Positions 32,797-45,885 of a stretch of 64,000 nucleotides of DNA are shown piece after piece. The first letter of the stretch is position 1. Each line of letters begins with the position of its first letter. The stretch lies in contig NC_064616.1 of NCBI RefSeq assembly GCF_023898315.1, positions 541,871,602 to 541,935,601 on the forward strand, written 5' to 3'. The notes below the pieces were generated by a model, which made no database searches, was not told the origin of the DNA, and saw only the letters and a program-made list of their open reading frames with translations. This DNA is from Schistocerca nitens (taxonomy: Eukaryota > Arthropoda > Insecta > Orthoptera > Acrididae). A program made the translations under genes and the position numbers.

Positions 32797-34261
32797 TTAC
32801 TTAGTAGAGAACTCATGAGTCGTAAATGAGAAGGAAAACATTGTGAATGATTATTTTCTTAAAGGTGTGTCGATTAGCATTGAGTCATACACTCATAGAT
32901 TTATGTCATGGATCAACGTATGAATACAGGCAGCACATATCCATATATTGTACAAAACATGCGACGAGCTGTACTGTACCAAGTTCACCGAATATGACAA
33001 ACTATTGTAAGGAGGGAGGAATAGTTTGTTAAAATATGTGATGAGCAGGCAGTTGGGAAAGGAATGACTATCTTTGCGATTGGCTTTGTTTAACCATATA
33101 CCTAATACAAAATCATATACATAGAGAAATAACGACATAAACATTATGTTCAAGAAGATTTAAAAATCATTTGTTAATCTCCTTATAGGTTCAATACATC
33201 TAGCTATAAAATATCGATGCATCAACTATAGACATATGTTCAATATCAATAGCTAAGTTATGTTGACACTTCATCTACAGACAAAATAGTATATAAACAC
33301 GAGAACTTAATAGAGACGGCGAAGGGAACACTTGGAAGTTAGAGGGTTTATGCAGTTACGGAAAGAACACCAAATATCAGATACGCACATTATTATCTCC
33401 TATAATAAGAACTATTCACATATTTAAGCATCTCCATGACACAATAATACAGGAGCACTTTTTGAAAGGGACACCTTAATTCTGATAATATTTTTGAATA
33501 AACAGATTTGTTGTGCTTCCAAGAAACTGCAGAATAACAGGAAGTGGTTTATATCTCCTGTCTTCTGATAGCCGCAGAATGTGTCATCCTTGAGCCTATC
33601 GGATGTCAGTGGTAACAATTTGAACTATAGAACTATAGTTACTACGAATTTGTAGGTAGTATGTTTTCAACTTAGTGCTCACCTATAAATATTGAAACAC
33701 GGGAGGAGTTTCATATTACTAGTACTAACGCAGTGTAGTCCATGTCTATAGCAGATTTATAGGCGCTAGCCCCGTCTGCACATGCGTCTTCAATCCGTTT
33801 CCGCATCTGCAGCATGAAATATGAAGCTGGCAGAATAACGTTAATGCAAGACCAAAAACACAGGCAATCTTTGCATCTAGTCGCCCTTATAATTGTAAAC
33901 CAGTTCCATCCCAGCTGGAGACTGTAGAAAGTGAATTCTCATAGCCCTTCGTTTATTTAGCAATGATTCTCGTAAAAATCCAGTATTTGAATATTAATTT
34001 TACTGTTCCACTAAGGGTATTAATGAGTCGCATAACGATCTTTGAGTCTGAAACAAATAAGTAAATTCTGAAATGCTGCTTGACAACCAGATTTGACGTA
34101 AAAATTGAACCATATGGCGGTAGGTGAAACTGCTTTGAATATTTCAGTTAGGAGCAGAAAATGGTCATCTTATTCCTGAAGACCCTTGATATCTTGAGCT
34201 ATGAGTATACACATGAACAAAGTTGGTCCAATAAAGATTAATTTATGCACTTAAACTTGAA
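32797..34261. other. No recognisable gene
   Basis: AT-rich; nothing assignable on either strand. Confidence 0.4.
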
Positions 34262-34489
34262 ATGATTGTGCCAAACAAATGTTTCATAAAAATTTTAATA
34301 GTGAATATCGAGTTTTCCTACTATTGTCTGAAAGGAATTCCAGATGGGTCTACTTTGTTGTCTGTTTCAGTCCAACGGTCGCTGGCACAGACTGAATCTT
34401 CTGCTGTCCACAGTACAGGACAAAGATTTCCGAATTTAGATTCCGACCCTATGAGCGGAAGATCGTCTTTCATTTATCGTGGAAGTCTG

Positions 34490-35710
34490 ATTAATTTACT
34501 ACTGCGCTACTCACTCCTTTCACAAATAAATGTGCAGCCATGTACTGACCTCGAAGGTATAGTGGGGTTTCAGCGGCTGCTACCAGTAAGTTATTTGTCG
34601 AAATCGATCTCATTCCTCCAAGTCTTGTCCACCGGCATCGGAATTGTACCAGGTGCAACTCATGAAGTGCTCGTTTAGCAGAGTTTGATGTGAGAAGCAT
34701 CCAAAATCGTTGACTAAGCGGACAAAGACCCTGGACATAGTGAAGAGAGTGTAAACGTCGGCGCCCTTTTAAGTTTCAGCTACAAATCTCATCACGTTAA
34801 TGTTTTTTTCTGTTTCCTTCATTAAATGAGATTTGTGATCAGCCACTGTGAAAAGCTGTGAAGCAGAATGCCACGTGTCCTTTCATTCTCGCGATACGTT
34901 GTCGTTCAAATTAGCCATGTTTTAAATGCTAATTTGTGTCAATTTGATATACAAATTAATTACATCTCAGATTAAACCCATATGTAGGATATTACTTCCT
35001 TTTCTTCCATCCTGAAACTTTTAGACATTTCATTGCATGTACCGACAATGGGTAAGGCGATTCCTGCATCCTGAGCCATCCGCAGATAAGCAAGTGCAAT
35101 TCAACAGAAGAACCGTTCAACTTACCATTGGTATGCGTCAGGCTCTGATGCCGCACTCCGAGACGGGCAGAACGGATGCTGCACACAGCTGTGGATGGTT
35201 TTCTATCTGTTCTTTGGAGAGAATTTTCATCTGTAAGTTGTTCAACATTCATAGAAGTGTATTCAGTGCTCGATCTGGCACGTTGGAGAGCGTAGCATAG
35301 TGAACATAATAGACTGTACGAGCAGAATTCGTCAATGACTTCCGTCCTTTCTTTAACTCTCTCAACGGAAACCATCAGTACAGGAAATGGTCGAATACTA
35401 TGGCTACTGAGGAAGTAGCAGGACAGAAGACATAATGAGTAGCCAAGTTGTCAAGTATATCTTCCAACCAGTTGCCATTCATATCGCTTTGGTCGAGGTT
35501 CAAGTTCCAGTTTCTGAGCTTACTTATTGACGTCTTGGTATCTCTATTCACCTTTTCACAATAACGTATCCAGCTATAAATTTTAACTCTTTAAAATGTC
35601 TCTTAGATTGAGCCTCTGTCTCCTGGTATTGCAGACAATCTTACCAAGATGAGGAAATATTGTACTACTTAAGTACTAATCAAAGTTGGGGAATCACTCG
35701 AAAAATTCTC
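34490..35710 (-). pseudogene. LINE linker and reverse transcriptase remnants (I-like)
   Basis: Downstream of the mariner insertion, minus-strand frames give 'SWIRYCEKVNRDTKTSI' (about 35,570-35,520), matching the linker block 'W--F---I-----', 'LLDNLATHYVF'-like sequence, and 'YATLSNVPDRALNTLL' (about 35,295-35,250), matching 'Y-ML-NLP--AL--LL' near the polymerase start. The piece 34,700-34,491 ends with 'AAETPLYLRGQYMAAHLFVK', the 'AGEPPL--RR--L---Y--K' block typical of the region after the polymerase. The catalytic aspartates are not discernible. Confidence 0.5.
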
Positions 35711-35713
35711 GTA

Positions 35714-36374
35714 CGAGGGCTATTCGGGAAGTAAGGAACGATAGATCACAAAATGGAAACCACGGCGAAAATCAAAACTGTTTTATTGGAAACAGTTAGC
35801 TACACCTCCCAGCTACTTATCTCCATGGTCGCCGATCGGACTTAGACGTTTGTCGTAGCGTTGTACCAACCTTCTAATACCCTCGTTATAGAAGGCAGCC
35901 GCCAGTGCTTTCCGCCAATTTTCTACGCTGGCCTACAACTGGTTGTCGTGGCCAAAATGTTGTATTCATAGCCAGCGGTTCATTTGAGCGGGGTTGAAAC
36001 TCAGAGGGAGTCAATTACGGGCTGTGTTGTGGGCAATCCAACATTCCCAATTGAAAACGAAGCAGGCGCATCTTCATTGCACCTGCAGAATGCGGCTGAG
36101 AATTGTCTTGAAGAAGACAACGCACGACAGTTACGTAATGTTGGCTGCATAGCTGTAGGCGAAATTTCTCACCAGGTCCTGTACTTGGCGGGAGACACTA
36201 TTGTTCTAGGTATCTTTATATGCTTCCTATGTGCTCACAAGAAAAAAGAACGACCTAACAAGATCGACGGGCATACTAGAGACACTGCCAACACACCTGT
36301 GCTAAACTTCATCGGATTTTCACAGCGGTTTCCATTTCGCGACCGATCGTTCCTTACCTTCCAAATAACCCTCG
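35714..36374 (-). mobile_element. Mariner-like element, internally deleted, in the I-like LINE
   Basis: The element is flanked by TA (35,712-35,713 and 36,375-36,376). About 60-bp inverted ends begin cgagggctattcggg and, inverted, cgagggttatttgga, and share 'gtaaggaacgat' and 'aaatggaaacc'. On the minus strand, transposase pieces are 'LQDNSQPHSAGAMK' (about 36,125-36,080), the second catalytic aspartate block, 'LTPSEF', where the expected third aspartate is Glu, and 'YNEGIRRLVQRYDKRLSPIG' (about 35,905-35,840), the C-terminus. The N-terminal half is deleted. Only 661 bp remain of an expected 1.3 kb. Confidence 0.8.
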
Positions 36375-36399
36375 TATTTCATCATATCACGAAGTTTCT

Positions 36400-37600
36400 A
36401 ATCTGTAAAGAATTAGGATGTCGTTTGGGGATAGGGAGATCTGCCACACCATTTAATACTTTGAAGAATACGTAGAAGGTTACGTGTGCTGTGCCTGTTT
36501 CTGCTACTTCGGCAATCATATTCTCTATTGCTTTTGTGTATGACTGTTAGTATGTTTTGTTAAAGTTCCAGTGGGTGTTAGGAAAGAATGTCACGTCTCT
36601 TGCTAATACTTCTATCGTCAGTACGACATGGAAATAATTTATTCTAATGTGTCATGCCGTATCGACCAAGTGGAAACACCGGATTACTTGCGAGCGTGAT
36701 GTGACAACTACAACAGAGCCACTTTCGCGGGGAAGAGACACTAGGGTAGGAGAACCATAATTGAGGATAATAAGCTGATGATCTTATATTACATACGCAA
36801 AGGTTTTGTGTACGAATTCCTTCAACTAGTGCTGTGGGCTTTGAAATCCCCACAGAGAACTGGGACTGCTTCGCTCGTCTACGTACTCGGGGAGCAATAT
36901 TCCGATACCATAGTAAACGATACATTTAATTCTTACTACTGTAGTCAGCACTGTGATAGTGGATTTCATCTATACTTCAGAAAACGTAACTTCTTTACGT
37001 AGCAGGATAGCAACTCTTCCTTTTCCGTCTGGTCTAAAGTGCCTAAAAATAGGGAATCTTCTAAGTTGATATGTCCCTCCAGTTAGACACACGTTTCGGA
37101 AATACAAGCTTCTTTTGCGGTTCTCTTAGCAGGCTCTGTGTATTGGCTATGGCTTACTGGCTGACAGACTATTCCACTGAACGATCATGAAAACCACTAT
37201 AATCCTTATATTTACTATAAGGAAATCTTAGATGTCTAACTCAGCCCTGGTAGAGAGTGTCACACAATAATAAACATCAGACACCACGTGTAGTCTGTGG
37301 GTTGATTACTGCCTCTAATTGTTCCAGTGTCTGAGGGATGACATGATTTCAGTTACAACCTCTCCACTCGAAGAACAGCATTCAAGCTTCCAGAGTCTGC
37401 AATACTCTGGAATCCACCACGTCTACTAAACTGTCGATTTACTGGTAAACACTTTGTGCCCATGAATGTCAGGGGAATGTGTTGAGGTATCGATGGTAGA
37501 AGGGGAACCAGCTTGCTCATGAACAGGACAATGAAAAGGAGGGAATGACCTATAATTCTGTGTACTGAAAATGTCAGCTCACACTTGGGAATTGAATATA
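36400..37600 (-). pseudogene. LINE endonuclease remnants (I-like)
   Basis: In several minus-strand frames blocks of an endonuclease appear: 'LTGGTYQLRRFPIFRH' (about 37,090-37,040), matching the 'WL-----F---G-----R-DR' region; 'VPVLCGDF' (about 36,865-36,845), the GDFN block; and 'ILNYGSPTLV' (about 36,760-36,735), matching 'LNDG-PT-'. A probable 'TGSDHFP' terminal block is too damaged to call. It cannot be functional. Confidence 0.45.
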
Positions 37601-37679
37601 TGTTAATAGTGACTGTCAATCGGAGAGGCTCCTTCGACAAAGGTATATAATTTTAACAGATTCTGACTTCAGGTTCTTT

Positions 37680-38130
37680 GAACGAAATGTTACAGAGTGT
37701 GACAACCTCGCTTCACTTGTGCTACCAGTATAAGACAGGACATTTCTTAACTGTAGCCTGGTGGACTCCTAAACAATGCAAAAACTTTAAATTAGTAGCT
37801 GTACAGTCAGTTATCGGGTGTCCTCTGCCACATTTGTTACATCGGTCGAGACTACGGCACTGCCTGCTGATACACCCGAAACTGAGGATTTTATCAAATT
37901 GGCGGGCAGGCGTAAGATATGAATGCAATTCACACGTAGTCTCTGGGAGATAAACATATTTTGGAAAAATCTGTGAATTAAAAGTCAGACCATATGTTTG
38001 ATTTACAGCTAGTAGCTGAATCCCCTTCACTAATTACTTTCCGGGAGAATATTTTCTCGCCAATGACATTAACAGATGATTCGATTTCAGAAAGTATTTC
38101 CTGTTCGTCAAACTACAAAGTTACTCTTCA
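37680..38130 (-). pseudogene. LINE ORF1 (gag-like) with CCHC zinc knuckles
   Basis: This nucleic-acid-binding protein coats element RNA. The open stretch 38,030-37,722 encodes 'GLTFNSQIFPKYVYLPETTC', which fits the 'L-F----LP--I-L------V--Y' block before the knuckles, then 'CRSLDRCNKCGRGHPITDC' and 'CLHCLG'-like 'FLHCLGVHQATVKKCPVL'. One knuckle is complete (C-x2-C-x4-H-x4-C in 'CNKCGRGHPITDC'); the second has lost its first cysteine (Phe in its place). The spacing is that of I/Jockey/R1-like ORF1 proteins. The N-terminus continues beyond the SINE at 38,130-38,329 in broken frames. Confidence 0.7.
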
Positions 38131-38329
38131 GAAGTTCAAATGTGTGTGACATCTTATGAGACTTAACTGCTAAGGTCATCAGTCCCTAAGCTTATACACT
38201 ACTTAACCTAAATTATCCTAAGGACAGACACACACACCCATGCCGGAAGGAGGACTCGAACCTCCGCCGGGACCAGCCGCACAGTCCACGACTGCAGCGC
38301 CTGGGACCGCTCGGCTAATACCGGGCGGC
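38130..38329 (-). mobile_element. tRNA-headed SINE (family 1, divergent subfamily)
   Basis: Target duplication aagttactcttc/aagttacttttc lies at 38,118-38,129 and 38,330-38,341. The head at the right end has B box 'ggttcgagtcctcc' on the minus strand. The body is related to family 1 but carries its own block ('ggataatttaggttaagtag' on the minus strand). Confidence 0.85.
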
Positions 38330-38699
38330 AAGTTACTTTTCGAATAACACTCTACTGACGCCCCACGTAAGTAGATGCGAATTCCACAAAATTTGGTTTC
38401 CAAATAAATCATATTATAGTAAATGTTTCGCTGAGAGTGCCATCATTCCTTCCACTTCGATCCTGATGTTACGGGCAGAACTTATATAAACCATACAATC
38501 CTCAACTGAGGAAAAATTTACGTTGCTACTGAATCTTCGTAAATGTTACTACTTCAAATTTTACTCAAAGGAAGACAAGTTTTAGATTATTCATTAGTTA
38601 ATTACAATTATTAGATCTCCAATGGTATGTTACATTTAAATTAAGTACCAAATGTCCTGTTTTATACACTACTGTAATCGTAAATTTTACAAAAGTTTA

Positions 38700-39200
38700 C
38701 AATATTACCTTTAGTTTCAGTAAGAGCCCGGTAGACTAATTTCCCAACTGGCAAGGGATGTAATCTTACTAACACCGTTTCTCTTTCAGTACGTGCAGGG
38801 TGGTACAAATAAAAGTAGCCGGAAAATAAAAGTTCTGGAGTACCAAGAAACAAGGTAGAGTAAAGGAAAATAGTTGATTTGTTAGGACTCTGAAGCATTT
38901 TCTGGTGAACGCAGCCACAATTTCTGTGGCAAGTTTCGTAATATTTTTTGACTTGTTCAAAACAGTTCCTGTCTGATGCCATTTTGGGACTAAGCGCTGC
39001 ATGGCATTCTTTGCTGGTACTTTGATACCACAAAACTTCTCAGCAAACAACTGGCCATACCTTTTCCAGAACTTGTTGTCACGTAACTTTCCACAACGGC
39101 TTCCCGCTGCTCCACTGCGAGCACCATCGCCTACTTCGCACTGCTCCATTCACACTAACTCAGCCCGCACTACGCTCTGAACCGGTGTGGATAACGTGGC
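38700..39200 (-). pseudogene. Transposase N-terminal (helix-turn-helix) remnant
   Basis: Minus-strand frame 39,149-38,769 encodes 'DNKFWKRYGQLFAEKFCGIK', 'KNAMQRLVPKWHQTGTVLNK' and 'EIVAAFTRKCFRVLTNQL'. The spacing resembles the two helix-turn-helix units of mariner-related arthropod transposases ('F---F------I-----K-----GSV' then 'V----------S-R-LS---'). The left part contains 'gtggtacaaataaaagtagc' near 38,801-38,820, which looks like a transposon terminus. The catalytic domain is absent. Family assignment is tentative. Confidence 0.4.
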
Positions 39201-41350
39201 GGACGTACATGTGTTGTGCGCGTCACGTGGTGTGGTTATATGCATACATTCACTTCCAGTCGTATCCACTTGTCTAGGTCACTTTTAGTTGTCCATACTA
39301 TACATAGCAAGGGCCACAGTAATTTGGTTCATCGTGTTTTCAATAACTAGAGCACCTCTTTCATTAGCAGCTGTGATTGAAACAAAGTTATCGAAAGTAC
39401 GTATAATGGACTTATGTAAATTCTTTGTCTGTCTTTACTTAATGCGACTTCTATATTACTATGCTCTTTCATGAACATCCGTGTAAGTATTTTATTCATT
39501 ATTTATGATAATTTATGTTATTGTGTTTTATTTATGGATGTAAATTCAAAAGTAGTTTGCTGTAAAAGAAAGTAAAAATTAATACTGCTCTTGTAATATT
39601 GGTTCATGCATAGGGAAAATAGATTTGTAATCATATAAAACTTGGAGGAAGTCCCTCCGCAACGGAACTGGGTAGGACAGAATAGGAAAAGGTGGATCTG
39701 GTGGTCGAACTGCAAGGCTCGTGTGTGGGATGAGTAAGTCGGTGGCTAGTAAGCAGTGATCTTGTGGACTGAAAGAGGGGAGAATGACTGCATGATTATG
39801 TAATATAATCTTGGATGAGAAAGTAATGCGGCTTATTATTCATAGCATACTCTGGTTAGCTTTGTACAATGAAAATCCGAAGCTAAGAAGAGAATTATCA
39901 GCGCTTGTAGCACAGGAAGGGCCATAGAAACATCGAATAGCGCAGCAGGTCGACTCTGCTACAGTCGTCATTTCATGTTATCAGTTGAGTACTGTGTAAG
40001 GGTGTGGACCTGTTTTGTGGTTTCGTTTTAGTAATAATTTTGTGTTCTGTAAACTCTGTGTTGAGCCACTGTGTATATGATTAGTTATTTAACTAGACAG
40101 GATTCTAACCCAAGTGCTACGATACATCAGAGTACATTATTTTACTGAACTAAAAAGCAATTATCTTCTTTAACAAAAGTTAGAGATTTTTTGAAGTAGC
40201 AAAGTGCATAATTATATAGTGAGCAAACGTTTTGGAATGTTCCACTTAGTTTGCATAAACGAACAGGCAAAGTTTCATCGAAGTGCAGTTTCTAAGACAA
40301 GATTTTATGTATTAAATTGAAGGACTTTTTTTGGGGTAATAGTGTCTACAATTTCATTTGTTATCTGGTTAACACTGTTTCCCATTTTGTTTTGTGACTA
40401 AAGTGTTCAGCATTTATCCGAGTCCACCGACAGTTTATTTTCTGGGTCCTCATGCTAATAGTTGAGTCAGATTTAAATGTGATATTACAATAACAGCAAT
40501 CAAGAATAAGCAACGAGTTAGAAATATTCAAACTATACTATCCATGTGTTACACCTTCCACTTGATCTAAATAATATAACGATGTGAATGTTCCTTGATA
40601 ATGCAAACAGTAAGCAGTGGATACCGTTACTTCGTAATTATTTCAACAGCGGTGTTTTCTTATAATTAAACTAAAAAAAAAACTCTTGTTAAAGTTAGTA
40701 GTGTGCTACCATTAGGAATCATTTTCCTATAACTGACATTATCTTCCTACTGTAATGGACAGATAGGAAGTGTTTTGAGAGTCAGTTGTTGCCTAACTTA
40801 TTAATACTCATTTGTAGTACATGTCAAATCACTGGTACATTATTTTCTTAATTGTTCTACTGTCTTGTATTTTATCATCAAAACAGGACTTCAGTGAAAA
40901 GTAAAGTCAACCCCAATAGTTAACTTTCTTTCTGAATCATGATAGTACTGGGTACACCTTTGGCTAACTAGACTGACGACCTTCTCCTTTCACGTAATTA
41001 CAGCTTACTTGATCACTAATAGAACCTTGGTTCGGTTCTCGTTTCTCTAGTGCTTCCATTTCGGCAGAAATCCTTAAGGGAACACTAACATTATATACTG
41101 TCACAGTCACAAAACAAAAATCGTTTCACAGGGGAAACATTTTAAATCAACAGTAGCTGGTAGTGTTGTATACTGACAGCTGCACTATTAAATTTTCTCG
41201 TCAGATTGTGTAGAGATCCTTTGAGCGGAAACATCTTCCGCTAAGATTCTTGTGATTCTACATTCCGTAGCCACAATTCACTCAATAACGGGCTGATTGT
41301 CTACCCGCCTGGCTGGTTCATTATCTTCAGCCTCTATTTCCACATAAAGT
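39201..41350. other. No recognisable gene
   Basis: AT-rich throughout, with no long frames, no SINE and no inverted ends noticed. It is one of the longest blank stretches in the window. Confidence 0.45.
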
Positions 41351-41362
41351 ACGTCCTCATAA

Positions 41363-41561
41363 AAATGGTTCAAATGGCTCTGAGCATTATGGGACTTAAC
41401 ATCTGATGTCATCAGTCCCCTAGAACTTAGAACTACTTAAACCTAACTAACCTAAGGACATCACATACATCCATGCACAATGCAGGATTCGAACCTCCGA
41501 CCGTAGCGGTCACGCGGTTCCAGACTGAAGCGCCTAGAACCGTTCGGCCACAGGGCCCGGC
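41363..41561 (-). mobile_element. tRNA-headed SINE (family 1)
   Basis: A perfect 12-bp target duplication, acgtcctcataa, lies at 41,351-41,362 and 41,562-41,573. The minus-strand B box is 'ggttcgaatcctgc'; the tail end is 'ggttcaaatggctctgagca' in plus sense. Low divergence. Confidence 0.95.
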
Positions 41562-41573
41562 ACGTCCTCATAA

Positions 41574-43749
41574 CGGCTGGTCACAGAGTAAAGCATACTG
41601 GCAACTGCCACTGTAACAATACCATGGTCAGCGTCCTTACTGTGCAAGACGGGTGAACCACATTCTTCGAATAAGCTGCTACTCATGATGTGTCACAGAG
41701 AGCAGCTGTGAAGTGATTATCAGGCACTTGTCGGCAACACAATACCTATGCAAACACTGAAACAGTTCTTGAGGAAACGTGGCGACCAGCACTACTCCCT
41801 ATAAATAAAGAAGTGCCTGCTACGAAACGCCGTCTGAAACAGGAATGAAGTCTTTGCGTAAGTTAAATTCTGGATCATCACCAACCCCTCGTTTCTTTGG
41901 TGGTTTATCTTTGCTTTTCACCCTCCCGCACCTCCAACCCCCTAAACATACCTAGCCCCAAAAACATCGCCCACTCACATCGCAAACAATCTCTAGCCTC
42001 TGAATTTCTTAAATCCAGCTGTGGGGCTATGGAGACTGGTGGGAGAACGAGTGGTTTGTTTAAAGAAGTGTGACGTAAGATCCCGGTGTTGAAATGAATG
42101 TTTTCTTGTAGTTGAGGAGAGCTTTATGTTTTCATTGGAGGCTGGCTAAGGCGATCTATTTTTGGCAGGATTTTCTGTTGGAGAGAATGCTCGTTGTGGG
42201 ACTGCAGTGGTCTGTTATTTGGCAATAGACCACTGGCACCGTTTTGACGGCAAGGAATACGCAGGATGTAGCTTCACATGAGAGGCACTGACTGGTAGGA
42301 CTTGAAGGTGCCCACATCGGAGATTTACTGTCCAGTAGGACATTAAGGTGTCTACATCGTAGAAGTGCTTGCTGTCTGGGCGCAAAGGTTTCTAGATCGA
42401 CTTGGCGTATCAGCACAGTATAGGGTGCCATATCTTTGAGTTCTGCTCAGGTTCTGTCGCTTCCATCGTCAGGAAAGGACCTGCTCGTCTGCACAACGCC
42501 GCTCGGCACATCCCAGACTTACTTATGGTGAGCATAATTGACAGCACCGGCAAAGTAGTGAAATTGGTTTCACAGTTGTGGAATTCTGGACGTTCGCCTC
42601 TCGTCTCCGTTGCACTGGTAATGAATGTGAGGTTTCCTGGATTTTTAATCGTCGACTTCCAGTCAGTCTTTCAATCAACCAGTATGTGATTCAATAGCCA
42701 TCAGTTATAATTTAACACCAGGAAGGAATAAATTCTTTGGAGACGTTGTAGTAATAATTGGTAAGGGTGGGGCACTGCTTTCCATTCAACCTCTACATAA
42801 ATTGCATTTGAGCTAATTAACACAGGTTTTGTTAATCCAATAATGTGTTGAACTCATAAACGTGTTTTTAAGGATAAATGCGAATAGTGATTTTAATAAT
42901 AGTTTCTGTTTCTGTAGGTTACTAATGTGTATCCTGGAAGGTATTCCCAATCAGCTCAGAATCTGTACCAACGTTTTACTCCAGTCAGATGGTGTTAGTC
43001 AGAGTGAGATGTTTGTTTTGTTAATTATCCACATTAAGAGCTAAGGCTACGGCCGTGATTTTCTTGTTATCCGTTTAACTTTTTGCACAAGTATTTATAG
43101 GTAATTTCTTTAGGAAGTGGTCTGCCCAAAGTTAGTTTTGTAAAGTTAAGGAAGTCTCTCATGGCAGTCTTTTGCATAAAATTGGCGACTCTGTGCCAGG
43201 ATTGAGTTTAGGGTTCTCTGGGAAGCTGTTAGTTACGTTAATTGCGCAGTTCATGCTGTTTGGCAAGGCGTACGACTGATCTTCGACTGTGAGGAAAGCA
43301 TTCAGCTTCAGAGATCAGAGTGGTATCGTAATTTGTGGGCACTTAGAATTTCAGTAGTATAAATTTTACACTCACGTTGGTGACTAAACGAAGAGACAAC
43401 AAATTTTTGTGCATTTATTGTAGTCCAAGCTGGCGCCTTTTACCAGTTTGTATTTTTCTTTCCTGTAGGTTCTGATAAAGCTCTTTTGGGTTCTTTCCGA
43501 CAACTGAGGATTCACCATTCTGCAAGCCAGCACTGAAATTTTGGAGGAGAATTAGTATATGTAGGACATCTGAGTAGAATATGAGAAGCCGATTCTTTCT
43601 TCTTTTTCCTTTACATGGTAGGAGAGATGTAGTAATTTATGTACAGGGATTAGGTTAATTAAATCTTAAATGCTAACAAGGATCAAGACACGTCGCGAGT
43701 TAGAACGGAATTGTATTAAAATTGATAATATGATGGAACTGCATGAAAT
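41574..43749. other. Unassigned; may include the 5' LTR/leader of the Gypsy-like element
   Basis: No gene is recognised. At about 43,376-43,391 'acgttggtgactaaacg' resembles the leader start of some arthropod LTR elements, and gag-like coding follows at 43,750, so the 5' LTR could end just before. I could not define LTR borders, nor find the matching 3' LTR. Confidence 0.3.
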
Positions 43750-45885
43750 ATGAATATACGTGAGTCAGGAGAGGAACATACAGTTCATCCAGCAGAGCAG
43801 TCACATCCGATTGGTGATGAGCATGACTGTAACATTGCAAGTAACTGTCAATTAGGAAGCAATGACAGTTTGAAGGATGAGAATATGCAAGAGGTTACGA
43901 AAAAGGCTGTACTGCTATATGTCCAGGAAGTGAGAATCATACGTAATCCGATGGAGTAACAGGAACTGAAACTTGGTGCAACTGACACTGACTCGCCACA
44001 TTCAAGAGATAGGAGTAGTAAGGAAGGAGGTTATCAGTTCGACTTAAAAGACTTTTTAAAACAAAAGGAAGCACAGTTGGAAGACCATAAAAAAATTAAA
44101 ATGTGGTGGAGAAGAGTAGAGAAGACATTAAAGACATGGTGGAGAAGGTCAGAAATAAAAATAAACAGAAAGAAGAGAGTCTAAGGAACTGTATTCGAGA
44201 GATGATAGAAACCAAAAAAATTTAGCAAATTGCAGAGGAATCTCAGGAAATTGTGAATCAGGCCGCAAACAAGGCTGAGGAAGCAAAAAGTATAGTGAAT
44301 GAAGCGTTTACAAATAGTAAACAAAATGACAAGAAAAGTCATGAAGTAATTTCAAAATTACACAATGGAGTCAACAACACAGAGCAACGTAAGATAATGT
44401 AGTATCAGGATTCAAGAGACGAGTAAAATTCTTAGAATTCACGATCAAGACATATCAGTTTCTGGACGTGCCATGCGAACTAGAGGAGTAATCAAGCACT
44501 TCTATAGTACACTTCCTCTTAATTACCAACAATTTTTAGCTGGGAGATGCAATGTTGACATAAATGCTTTGTGTAACATGCTACGTGAACGTGAGTTTGC
44601 GTTTAACGCTCAGCCCAGCTGCGCACGGAGTCACGATTCTGAAGGACACTTTCGCAAAACAATATGTTAGTGGAGGCAAGATAATTATAATTACATGAAC
44701 GGATATTCCAGAAATGGAAACCATTAGATGAATGAAGGTTACGGGAACAATCATGGGCCAAATAATGGAGATGGGCAAGGTGGAAGAAGAAATAATAGAG
44801 ATTGGAATAATGAGAGAAGCTTGAAGAGAACTGTGAAACAGCAGATGTCGCAGACTGGGGAATAATGAGCGCGGAGAGCGTTTTGAAGATAAAAAAGGAA
44901 GTGGTGTGGCGGACCATAACATAGAAAAGATCGTCTAAATACGAGGACTGAACCCGAAACTCCATCAATGTGATTAGAGCCCTCCTAGGAAATGAAGTCT
45001 GGATAGCGTGGTAAAGGCAAATTCAACGCCCACATCATTAATCAGGCGCATTATACTCAACGAAATCCATTAAAGTGGATGTCGGAGTCTTACCCAAGGA
45101 GAAGGAATTGAATACGACAAGTGACGTCCATCCTGTATTCAAGCTGACAACAGGCCATGTGAAACTGTACAGAATTCAGGATGGTGGCACCCAACTATTG
45201 GCAATTGCAGAAATGGCATTTAACAGACGTAAAACTAATTTTAGGTAGCCAGCGCTATCGCTGAGATAAATTAAAATTTGAGGTTCTGTCACTTGAAAAA
45301 ATCACTGATGTGCTTAAGCACGTAAGTCTTGAGTCAATGTATGAAGGACTCATGTTGACAGGACATTTCTTCGTGGTTTGTAAATTGGCAACTGATCTCA
45401 TAGAGGGAATGGACCCCTTGAGTGACTATGCTGCATTAGCTGACCTGGGATGCGGCGAAGTTACCACGCAGAGAGCAGGAAAGGTAAAATTGTGATTTGA
45501 GGAACAGAGTTCTGGGAGCTTGTTTGCATCTGTGTGTGGACTGTCATAATAAGCAAACTGAGAATAGTTATGAGGAGAAAGAAGACGATGATGATTCGAG
45601 GACTGAATAAGAACAAATGAAAAGAGAAACTGAGCTTCCCATTCACGAACGGGTAAATCGGATCATGAACATAGGAACAGAAGACAGAGGAACTACGCAC
45701 AACCCTACATGAAAATCGCGATGTATTCCTGCTGAAGACATGTGCAACCGACCACTTCCAGTACGTGTTAGAGAGAGCCAATGAACATCAAACATCCTTT
45801 GTAACTCTGTACACTTTCCCATTAGCTCACCGAGAATAAGAGCATCAGGAAATATTTGGAATGTTACGAGAAGCGATAATAGACT
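43750..45885 (+). pseudogene. Gypsy-like LTR retroelement: gag-like, protease and start of polymerase
   Basis: The first part (43,750-44,930) is a degenerate, charged gag-like frame: 'MNIRESGEEHTVHPAEQ', a Lys/Glu-rich middle, 'GVIKHFYSTLPLNYQQFLAG' (about 44,488-44,545) and an Asn/Arg/Gly-rich end. Protease remnants are 'FFVVCKLATDLIEGMD' (about 45,367-45,415) and 'AALADLGCGEVT', matching the retropepsin 'L---ATD-L-G-D-L----A-ID---G-VT' region. The polymerase start 'EIFGMLREAIID' (about 45,850-45,885) breaks off exactly at the TA where a Tc1 element is inserted, and continues at 47,483. Numerous stops. Confidence 0.55.

Larger units (their letters stand above)
34262..38420 (-). mobile_element. 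I-like LINE, near full length, decayed, with two insertions
   Basis: Read on the minus strand from about 38,420 downward: ORF1 with zinc knuckles (to about 37,680), endonuclease remnants (about 37,560-36,400), linker and polymerase remnants (35,710-34,980), and the post-polymerase region (about 34,700-34,490). The order is that of I/Jockey-type LINEs. A mariner-like element (35,714-36,374) and a SINE (38,130-38,329) interrupt it. It is heavily mutated; the continuity of domain order across both insertions is the main evidence for one element. Confidence 0.6.

Noticed and set aside
34992..35375. 127-codon minus-strand frame
   Set aside because: The LINE polymerase blocks here are in a different frame of the same strand; this frame has no recognisable motif.
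35984..36475. 163-codon plus-strand frame
   Set aside because: It lies opposite the mariner-like transposase remnants and crosses the element border at 36,374; a shadow frame.
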